Assembly: GCA_003260075.1 (NCBI GenBank)
Contig: QLIY01000148.1
Span: 97,831 to 161,830 of the forward strand
DNA: 64,000 nt
Source: Phallusia mammillata
Lineage: Eukaryota > Chordata > Ascidiacea > Phlebobranchia > Ascidiidae
Direction of reading: 5' to 3'
Below are positions 55,229-64,000 of the stretch, one piece after another. How positions within the stretch are numbered: position 1 is the stretch's first letter; the number at the start of each line of letters is the position of its first letter. The notes below the pieces were generated by a model, which worked only from the letters and a program-made list of their open reading frames with translations, was not told the DNA's origin and did no database searches. The position numbers and the translations under genes were made by a program.

Positions 55229-56452
55229 GAGTGCTCGTTTTTTTTCTCCTGCTTTGCTTCTTAACTGGTGATGACTTATGCGGTCTGGCGCACTTTGCAA
55301 AGTGTTAAAACTTTTATTTCGTTGTCGCCCAATTTTTACGCAGTTTAAAATATATTTGGGTGGAAATTTGATGATTTTTTACCCATTAACCGATTTTTTA
55401 AATATTTTTTCTGATGTTCAAACCAATACAAACACATCTACGATAAACATATTCATACTGGGATCAGCGCTGAGGCGTCCATGCAGACCTGCGATCCCGG
55501 CATACATATCGCACAGTACGCCAGGCCTAATAAAGGCATTATACCGAATCAGCTGGACTCCCAAGCAATGCGGCACAGGTATTTGTCACAATTTCAAAAA
55601 GAATTCGTTTTTTTCCTCGCTAAACGGCAAGCCACGTTTCGTGCATTTGCCCCCCCCCCCGCTGGACTCCCAAGCAATGCGGCACAGGTATTTGTCACAA
55701 TTTCAAAAGGAATTCGTTTTTTTCTTCGCTAAACGGCAAGCCACGTTTCAGTGCATTTGTAGCAAGACTTTCAAGACAGATTTCAGACAAGGATTTACAG
55801 AAAAGAAAAAAAGGTATTTCATAGAAGTCTGACAATGAACCAATCAGATTCACAAAGCAGAGCACGTGATTTAAACGTGCTTGTTCTGTTTGGGTGGATC
55901 CCCGTATCTATGGTGTGCGTCATCACTGCGTGGTTGGCAACGGAATATTTTGCCGATGACGTATTCCATAATTCTCCAAATACGCAGAACGTCCATCTGA
56001 TAATTCATCAGACCTGATATAACGCAGTTATGTCTGTAGATTGAAAACACAGGTGTGAAATAATTATCACCAGGTAAGCGTGTTCACAGGGTTCTGGGTT
56101 CTAATCCCATCTCGATCACGCGTGTTTCCCTAGCAAATAACTTCGTTAAACCAGAAGTATGTGTGTGATTGTTTTTTGTCGGTTTTGGAAAACGTTACCG
56201 TAAATGCGTTGCTCAAGGGTGGGAATTAATATGTCATAAAAGGTCAGTGGTTGTCATAGTGCTTGTTACATTAAGAAAACTGAAAGTTTGCGCTGCTAGA
56301 AGTCTCTCTTTTAATTGATAAGTGGACATTTTCCTACTGCAAACGATTGTTTTGTAAACAGAATATACTGTAAGCACAACAAAAACGTAAAACAGGGGTT
56401 AAGAAAGTGGTTACGAACTTGCCATGCTCAATCGCTTCCGAAAAAGTCCACC
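55229..56452. other. Region between convergent Gla gene and ANAPC4
   Basis: Holds a SINE fragment (55455-55560), a gap-flanking duplication (55552-55760, C run 55650-55660), the orphan PEDS1 exon and tRNA-like sequence at 56080-56125. No other gene is seen. Confidence 0.5.
55871..56033 (-). pseudogene. PEDS1: Orphan copy of the PEDS1 terminal exon, reading frame intact
   Basis: 163 nt, exactly the length of PEDS1 exon 3 (1462-1624). It keeps a CAG acceptor, the whole frame and a stop (TAA for TAG). Differences from the + strand exon are few (Tyr to Asn after the first His, Pro to Gln in LMNYP, and changes near the C-terminus). Homology reaches roughly 35-45 bp into the intron and about 25-30 bp past the stop, then ends. 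No partner exons are seen upstream on this strand before the ANAPC4 stop at 56453. It is either a dead segmental duplicate or an exon of a paralogue disrupted in the assembly. Confidence 0.75.
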
Positions 56453-59400
56453 TCATTCGCCGTTCGTTGCCATGGATACATCTACGTCATCGTCGTCGTT
56501 CACTTGGTCCATGTCGTAAGCACGCACGTAACGTCGGTCTGCTCCGAGCTTAAAACACACCATTGTTACAAAATCTGCGGGGCGTCATCGTTTCAAAATA
56601 GTGAACAAGCGTTTTGTCCACCAGGTTGCTTGTTTAACAAATTTGTCGTTCAACTGGTGTGATGCTAAACAAATACTGGTTGTGTTTCGAGAACTTGTCT
56701 AGTATTTTGTTTAGCATTTCACAGTTGAACGACAAATCTGTAATGCGTCAATATTCCAAGCAACTTACCAAACACGAAACTTTCCTGGTTCCCGACGACG
56801 TCACAGACACAGGGGTCATCGGGTCAACCGAGCAGTATTGCGCAATCGCACTTGTCGCGTCACAAACCGGTAATGATGTCATAGACAGTGTTCGTTCTGT
56901 AGCGAAGTCAACCGCGATCGCGAGTTGTTCCATTTGAGGAATAGAGACCTGCACGATTTATTACGTCATAATATGTTGTGTGACGTCATAAATATGTGAC
57001 GTCCTTACCTGTGTGACGTAATGTGCGTTGTTGTTTATTGCTAACAAGCATGTCAGTAAAGTGTCGTTGTAATTTGAAACACTGATTATGGAACACTTGT
57101 CAGGATAAGCCTCTGATTGGTCAACTTGGTCACCTGACTGGAAACTTGAGGTAAAGTAAAAACGGGCTCCTGTTGTTGAACTAAAAAATAAAAAAACCTG
57201 TTTGCAAGCATGGTTTCGAGTTTGTTTGGACACAGATGGATTCCTTGTTACATCACAATGCTTACCGTGACGCAATATCAGTTTTTGTCATGCACATTTC
57301 CTTGCAAGGCATTTTATTGTCGAACAACAGCGTGAGAAAATATCCTTTAGAGTTTTCTGAAATATTAAAAAATACGGTTTACAGCACAACAAACATTATT
57401 ATCATGAATAAGGTTTGTTGTAAATTGCACATGAATTCACCTTGTGGTAAAAACCATTGTTGTGTGTGAAGCTGAGATGTGGGAAGACTCATGGAACATC
57501 TGTGGATCACGTCGTCCAAATTTAAATTCAGCTGAAATTGCAAGAATGAGTATTATATTTGTAAAAAACTGTTTGAGTGCATGTTTCAGCACTTGGTGGG
57601 TTACTGTTGTAAGTATAAAGCAATGTGTGAATTTGTAATTCTTTCAAAACTGTTTAAACTGGGAAAGCTTGTTTGAAACATGAACCAACATTAAACCTTT
57701 GACAGACAATTTAACAATTAAAGAGATATAATTAGAATCAATCGATTGAGCAATATCTGACCCTCTGACAGACAGAAAACATATCCACGATTACTGTTTT
57801 TTTTTTGTCAAGTGTAACTGTAAATGTGGAAACCGGTTTCCAAGAAAACAGAATCAGTCTATAACTAGAAGAGTGGCTTTCTGTTATACTTCCATTTTAT
57901 ATATTCCATACAATATTTATCACTTTACTATGCCCCCCCCCCGTCTATAACTAGAAGAGTGGCTTTCTGTTATACTTCCATTTTATATATCCCATACAAT
58001 ATTTATCACTTTACTATACACATCATTTGATCTACACATATGATTGTTTTTGTAAATAAGCACTAATGGGTCCCCACATGCGTGTTTGTGCGGATTTGCG
58101 GTAAACAAATGTTGCGGTGAATTTTAGATTCTTAAGGACAAATTTTTAGAAAGCATTAACCCAACAATAAAAAACAATTGTTCGTATTTTTTGCACTATT
58201 ATTGTCAAATAATTACAAAAACATAAAAAAGGACGAAACAAATACTTCAATTTAATCTCTTGCTTTGACCCGGATATTGTCGTCCAAGGTCAGGTTTTAA
58301 ACCCATTTTTTTTCTAGAAAGCTGTAACAGTTGTGTTACAGACACATTAAATTAAAAAGCAATTTGCTACAAGTGTATACATAACAAATTGTTTTTCATT
58401 TAACTTTGTTTCGCAAAACGAGTAACATTGACCTCTAGTAACCTCTCAGTGTGCACACGCCAAACGACTGTTTGACCTTTTGACATCGTTTTCAATAACA
58501 CGCCGTCCTTAGTGTTCAACAATACCGTTTAGCCTAATTTATACATGCCTTGAGTATTGATTCCTAAATTGANTTTGAATAAATTTGAAGCACTCTTTCT
58601 TTACCAAACCAGCGTTACGAACCAGCGTTAAAATTTTTACGTTTCGGGGGCTTGTGTGTGAACCGCTGGGTAATTCGGGGTCAAACTTCTGGAGGATCAA
58701 GTTTGGTTTGATAACTAACATATGTCCAAATTTGAATAAATTTGAAGCACTCTTTCTTTACCAAACAAGCGTTACAAACCAGCGTTAAAAAATTTACGTT
58801 TCGGGGGCCTGTGGATGAACCGCTGGGTAATTCGGGGTCAAACTTCTGGAGGATCAAGTTTGGATTAATAACTAACATATGTCCAAATTTGAATAAATTT
58901 GAAGCACTCTTTCTTTACCAAACCAGCGTTACAAACCAGCGTTAAAAATTTTACGTTTTGGGGGCCTGTGGGTGAACCGCTGGGTAATTCGGGGTCAAAC
59001 TTCTGGAGGATCAAGTTTGGATTAATAACTAACATATGTCCAAATTTGAATAAATTTGAAGCACTCTTTCTTTACCAAACCAGCGTTACAAACCAGCGTT
59101 AAAAATTTTACGTTTCGGGGGCCTGTGGGTGAACCGCTGGGTAATTTGGGGTCAAACTTCTGGTGGACCAAGTTTGGATTAATATCTAACATATGTCCAA
59201 ATTTCAATAAATTTGAAGCACTCTTTCTTGACCAAACGAGCGTTACAAACCAGCGTTAGACAGAAAAAAGAAAAAAAAAAAAAAAAAAAAAAAAATACGG
59301 ACAAAAACAATATGTGTCCCCTTCAAGGAAGGGGACCCATAAAAACTCAAGAAAATATATTTCGTTAATTGGCATCGTCAGTTTTGTAAAGGCGAACATG

Positions 59401-62122
59401 TCCAAATTTCAGCTGTGGCTGTATTCTGCTTTGACTGACCAGATTTATTGTAACAAGTTCCTTTATTTTAGCAAACACCCTTAGTAGAGTGTTGGTGCAC
59501 ACAATGAGAACCAATGGGTTAATTCAGTGGTGGAATACAAATTTTTTTGTCAGCCGGTTCTATCACAAAAGTCACCCCCCCCCCTTTCAGCTGTGGCTGT
59601 ATTCTGCTTTGACTGACCAGATTTATTGTAACCAGTTCCTTTATTTTAGCAAACACCCTTAGCAGAGTGTTGGTGCACACAATGAGAACCAATGGGTTAA
59701 TTCAGTAGTGGAATACAAATTTTTTTGTCACCCGGTTCTATCACAAAAGTCATATTTTTCAGCCGGTTCTGTTACAAAAAAGCGGTTCTATCACAAAAGT
59801 CATATTTTTCAGCCGGTTCTGCTACAAAAAGTCAATTTTGAGACAGTAACCAGTAATGCTAACCGGTTCGCTGATCTCATAAAATTTCAGACGGTTCTAT
59901 AGAACCGGTACAGTACCCGGTAAAGCTAACCGGTTCGCTGATCTCATAAAATTTCGTGAGACGGTTCTATAGAACCTGTGCGAACCGGCTGAACTCCACC
60001 ACTGGTTAGTTAAACTGGGGCACTTGAGGCGAGGAGTAGAAATCACAGCTTATAACAGTTGGAACTTCACACTATTGTGCGAAGCTATTTGTATTTTACC
60101 CAGTGGTGGGATTTAAAGTTTTTATCAGCCGGTTCTATCACAAAAGTCATATGTTTCAGCTGGTTCTATCACAAAAGTAATATTTTTCAGCCGGTTCTAT
60201 CACAAAAGTAATATTTTTCAGCCGGTTGTGTTACAAACAGTCAATTGACAGTAACCAGTAATGCTAACCAGTTCGCTGATCTCATAAAATTTCGTGAGAC
60301 GGTTCTATAGAACCTGTGCGAACCGGCTGAACTCCACCACTGGTTAGTTAAACTGGGGCACTTGAGGCGAGGAGTAGAAATCACAGCTTATAACAGTTGG
60401 AACTTCACACTATTGTGCGAAGCTATTTGTATTTTACCCAGTGGTGGGATTTAAAGTTTTTATCAGCCGGTTCTATCACAAAAGTCATATGTTTCAGCTG
60501 GTTCTATCACAAAAGTAATATTTTTCAGCCGGTTCTATCACAAAAGTAATATTTTTCAGCCGGTTGTGTTACAAACAGTCAATTGACAGTAACCAGTAAT
60601 GCTAACCAGTTCGCTGATCTCATAAATTTTGTAAGGCGGTTGTATAGAACCGGTGCGAACCGGCTGAATCCTGGTGTAGGTTTTAATTGATTACTCAGTT
60701 TTACTCACCTCTGGTCTGTTCAGCATTTTCCCAATCTTTTCATTTACTTCGTTAAAAATCTGTCGTAGCGAGGCATTTGGTCTTCGATCCATAATCAGCG
60801 GGTTGTGTGCGAGGCATGGTGTTGTGTCCACTAGGTGGTACCATTCATTCTCACTTGATTTAATCGGAGTAATGAGTGGAGAGTTTTGTAGGTACTGGTC
60901 TAAAAATTAACACAAACCTAATCACAAACATGCATCCATACAAAGTTTGTGTTGTAAAATTGTTTATCTTGCCCTAAAGAACCATATTTTTCATTTAACA
61001 AGCCCAAGTAAAGGCACTAACAGTAGACAATATAAATGCAAAACATCACAGAGGGTCATGTTTCAATATTTCACTTGAATATATTGGCCTGTCTATTTCT
61101 TGTTAGAATTTAAGTTATTGTTTCACTTACTAGGTTATTATGATCATGCAGTTTTAAGTTAATCGGGTTAAAACAACATACAGACTTTAACAACATTTCT
61201 ATCTTACCAACTTTGTTGAGGTTGAAATGTCTTTCTTTCCCCGCAAGCTTCAACTGTTCGTGTTCGTGAATAAATGAACTCATGATAAAATCAGCAACAA
61301 ATTCAAGTTGAAGTTGAGAAATCTACACACCACATTATACGATGAAAATGTGTACAGCAGGGGTGGGCAACCTTTGTTACTGTGGGGCCTTATACAATCG
61401 CGATGATTAGATCGTGGGCCGCAGCTTTATATAACACAAGGTAATTTTACTTCGTAGCATATCAAAAACGCCTTACTATAAGTAAAATTCGTATCTGGTT
61501 CTAGCAACATATTGTCAGGTTGCAGAAGAATAGCACCGATCGCATTATGTACCCCCCCCCCGGTTCTAGCAACATATTGTCAGGTTGCAGAAGAATAGCA
61601 CCGATCGCACTAATCCGCTCAAAAAAATATAATAATTGGACTCGTTTGCCAGTACATTTGAAATCCAAGTGTCTCCACGGGCCGCACAACTTTAATGAAT
61701 GGGCCGCAGGTTGCCCACCCCTGGTGTACAGAGATTGTCACATACCAGTTGTAAAAAGTATATTTTGTTACCTGATGGTTTTTGTCCAGCACAGAGCCTT
61801 TTAACATGAGTAGAGCTGAATAAAGCCAGTGGAAAAAAGCTTTGAAACTCTGAAGATTTTTGCCGATCACCCTTGAAACAAAAATATTACTTTCAACCAC
61901 TGGTTTTAATAAATAAAGCTAAATGGGGCAATGTCCTCTATAGTTTAACACTGTTTGTATATGATGCCTCTGAATGAGTTTATTTGAGTTTATTTCGCTT
62001 GGTGAAAGACAACATAGCGACACAATAGAGCTAAAACGATCACCAAGCCGGAAATAGCTGGGCAACGTTGAAACTTTATGAAGCGCATAAAAGTGTCGGG
62101 TACAATTGGTGGATGAGAGCCA

Positions 62123-62209
<87 letters not shown>

Positions 62210-63327
62210 GGTGGGACGTTGGCGGAACCAGTCAAGGGGGTCCTATAAACTGACCAATGGCTGACAACTGCAACTGTAATTTGTATGTAATTGTGTCGTT
62301 ATCATTGGTTGGCATGAAGGGTTTAGGCAGATGTCAATCATAAGGATATGCTTGTGTATGAACTAGTCAGTTTATGAACACTTTGGATCAAACACTACTG
62401 CAAGTTATTGAACTATTTAACCATTTTGAGGGTAGCCCTAACAAAGACAAGATAATATATCAAGAAGTTCTTACTGTTGCATTTCCACAGCCTTGAGAAA
62501 CATTGATCCAACATGTTTCATGATTTCATCAAGCTCTGATGGATTAAACAACTTCAAATTGCCGAGAATAGATGGAGTGCATATTCCCTGGCAAGCAAAA
62601 CACCAAAGTTTATTTCTTGATACAAAACACCAAGTCAATTACACAACACATTGGCTGAGCAGTTATTTTTTATGCTCTGGTTGATGGTAAAAATCCCATC
62701 TCATCACTGCCACAGATTTACAATGTTATGTTACTTCACACAACAGTTTGCAGAAAAGGCAGGACCATATGTTAAAATGCTCATAATAACACAACAAAAT
62801 GTTAATCTATAGAGAAACAGTTAACGAGTTAACATTAGCAGGCCAATTGCTTTATTATTTAAAATTAATACGGTGGTCGGAATTACACTAATAGGGTGGT
62901 CAGCAGTGGTGGGATTCAAATTTATTGTCAGCCGGTTCTATCAGAAAAGTCCTACTTTTGGGGATTCAAATTTTTTGTCAGCCGGTTCTATCACAAAAGT
63001 CATTTTTTCAGTCGGCTCTGTTACAAAGATTGACAGTAACCAGTAATGCTAACCGGTTCGCTGATCTCATAAAATGACGTAAGACGGTTCTGTAGAACCG
63101 GTGCAAACTGGCTGAATCCCACAACTGGCGGTCAGAATTATTCGACAAACTCTGGTCAACAACTCACCTTAATTTCAGTGAGATGGTAATAAATTGTGTC
63201 CGAAGCAAGCAGAAAGTTGACAGTTAGAAGTTGTTGTATTGAAGTGTAAGAAGATTCAATTAGCGTTCCAAGTTTAACGATGCTCTTCTCGGAGATGCAA
63301 CGCAACAGGAGTTCCTCTAAAACTTCA
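56453..63327 (-). CDS. ANAPC4: Anaphase-promoting complex subunit 4 (ANAPC4), middle and C-terminal exons; 5' part lies right of the window
   Basis: Family role: scaffold subunit of the APC/C ubiquitin ligase. Exons in transcript order: 63327-63168, 62587-62475, 61871-61772, 61322-61208, 60899-60709, 57356-57266, 57180-57009, 56948-56769, 56548-56453 (TGA). Phases agree except 60709 (phase 0) to 57356 (phase 1), so one more exon of length 1 mod 3 is probably missing between them. Seen: KLGTLIESSYTSIQQLL followed by YYHLTEIK; SFKAFFHWLYSALLML, a hallmark of the helical domain; EFVADFIMSSF; ERHFNLNKVG; and near the end RKVSC then RRYVRAYDMD with an acidic DDDDVD tail. These follow vertebrate ANAPC4 in order. 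N-terminal WD exons are not seen here. Exon 57356-57266 is the least certain. Confidence 0.9.
57858..58018. repeat. Direct copies around a C run at 57933-57942
   Basis: About 75-bp copies differing at two or three bases, in the large ANAPC4 intron. Confidence 0.8.
58068..59340. mobile_element. Possible non-autonomous element with ATGGGTCCCC/GGGGACCCAT ends enclosing a tandem array
   Basis: The decamer ATGGGTCCCC at 58068 and its complement at 59331-59340 bracket 1.27 kb that includes the 157-bp tandem repeat and an A-rich tract at about 59265-59295. No target duplication is clear. The element boundary is an inference. Confidence 0.4.
58574..59260. repeat. Tandem repeat, period 157 bp, about 4.4 copies
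   Basis: Unit starts TTTGAATAAATTTGAAGCAC; starts at 58574, 58731, 58888, 59045 and 59202. Copies differ by a few bases. Each gives a similar 67-codon ORF on + and a shorter one on -, but the period is not a multiple of 3 and there is no protein signal. The left edge abuts the n at 58573, so the true copy number is unknown. Confidence 0.9.
59407..59752. repeat. Direct copies around a C run at 59575-59584
   Basis: About 168-bp copies that include the left end of a CAGTGGTGGG MITE. Confidence 0.85.
59704..60672 (+). mobile_element. Cluster of nested CAGTGGTGGGATTCA-family MITEs
   Basis: Copies at 59704-60004, 60101-60343 and 60439-60672. The interior CAGCCGGTTCTATCACAAAA motif is repeated two or three times within each. 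The last two share 60001-60440 flanks (GTTAGTTAAACTGGGGCACTTGAGG...), a tandem duplication of about 340 bp with no homopolymer between. Confidence 0.75.
61358..61723. mobile_element. hAT-type MITE, CAGGGGTGGGCAACC family, with an internal seam
   Basis: Perfect target duplication GTGTACAG (61350-61357 and 61724-61731). A C run at 61552-61561 with about 50-bp copies on either side lies inside it. Confidence 0.92.
62125..62207. other. 83-base C run inside a dispersed repeat
   Basis: Flanks 61977-62124 and 62208-62250 are the reverse complement of the repeat at 3520-3800. The run stands where that repeat has about 85 ordinary bases. Confidence 0.8.
62905..63130 (+). mobile_element. CAGTGGTGGGATTCA-family MITE
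   Basis: Intronic in ANAPC4, with a partly doubled left end. Confidence 0.75.
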
Positions 63328-64000
63328 CTAAAATCAAGAAACCATGTTTTATGTAACAAAGGGATTATGAAACTGATGTGGCCCCCTCATAACACTTATA
63401 AAGGCATAAGCGTTTGCCGTAACGTTTAAACAATAAAGCATGTCGCTTTTTGTGTCTATTTGCCATTAATTTCATCATTAAACTTCAATGTATAGTGCAG
63501 TGGTTCTTAACCTTTTTGGTGTGGTTTCCCACTAAAGTAAATCACCAAGTCCGAATTTCCCACTCTGTTATTTTTATAATGATGTTTTGTGTCCAACAAA
63601 AAATGATTCTTTAATCAAAATAATTTTGTGAAGCGATTTGGTCGAAACCTTAAAGGTACACTGAAATCTTATTTAGTGATTTCGTGGGTAAGTAAAATTG
63701 TGTGGGATTTTGAAAAATCTCAGGTGCTTGCAATAGTCATTTATCGCATCACAATCAACAGACCAAATGCATTTATTCGCGAACAATAACAAAGTCATTG
63801 ATGCTTTTAGTAATGTCTGTGATGTAACAAACGATTTTTAGATTTTTATGCGCCTTGTAAAACTAGGTGAAGTTAATCTTACATGTTGTTGCGGAAAATA
63901 TTGTATTAAATTAACTTTCAATGGTTGATTTCAACCCACGGGCCCGAGTTTGGTGACTTCTGACTCACATAATTTCCCTCTAAAAACATTAAATTTCCCA
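63328..64000. other. ANAPC4 intron at the window edge
   Basis: Holds a dispersed MITE fragment (63415-63500) and the start of an hAT-like element (CAGTGGTTCTTAACC at about 63500). No coding exon is recognised; the WD-domain exons should lie beyond 64000. Confidence 0.45.

Noticed and set aside
58585..59259. Four overlapping 67-codon ORFs in the 157-bp array
   Set aside because: They arise from the tandem repeat; the period is not a multiple of 3 and there is no protein signal.
58574..59260. CRISPR-like or prokaryotic array
   Set aside because: The repeat is continuous with no unique spacers, and the DNA is clearly eukaryotic.

Overview
This is eukaryotic nuclear DNA: AT-rich, with short GT-AG exons in kilobase-scale introns and dense small transposons. 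The gene content (a vitamin-K-dependent Gla/EGF/laminin-G protein of the protein S/Gas6 type, PEDS1, ANAPC4, an M13 endopeptidase) points to an invertebrate chordate, most likely a Ciona-like tunicate. The species is an inference. Most ORFs in the window are exon fragments or chance ORFs, so genes were rebuilt by joining exons with matching splice phase.

Layout. (1) 1-1624, + strand: the last three exons of plasmanylethanolamine desaturase (PEDS1/TMEM189). (2) 4686-6713, +: exons of an unidentified gene, then one exon resembling the WD region of ANAPC4. (3) 7.1-9.5 kb, +: decayed copies of ANAPC4 exons. (4) 29635-10895, -: an almost complete ECE/neprilysin-like M13 metallopeptidase in 18 recognised exons with an unusually long cytoplasmic N-terminus. 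(5) 29.6-36.8 kb: an intergenic region between two divergent genes. (6) 36815-55228, +: a complete 28-exon Gla gene (signal peptide, propeptide, Gla, Cys loop, 17 EGF repeats, two laminin-G domains, 1164 codons before the stop), with two antisense tRNA-Val(UAC) genes in its introns. (7) 56033-55871, -: an orphan copy of the PEDS1 terminal exon. (8) 63327-56453, -: the middle and C-terminal exons of ANAPC4.

Introns and intergenic DNA are packed with hAT-type MITEs (several with perfect 8-bp target duplications), tRNA-derived SINEs, palindromic MITEs and one 157-bp tandem repeat.

The strongest anomaly covers the whole window. There are 35 homopolymer runs of at least 10 bases, most exactly 10. 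All are G before the single n at 34355 and all are C after it. Most separate two near-identical copies of flanking sequence, sometimes including exons. I read these as scaffold gaps written as G, with unmerged overlapping and probably allelic contig ends, and the right half reverse-complemented. They are most likely not biology. I found no convincing undescribed biological system. The best biological leads are the 17-EGF Gla protein, the altered substrate-binding motif and long N-tail of the M13 enzyme, and the reciprocal inverted PEDS1/ANAPC4 fragments at the two ends.
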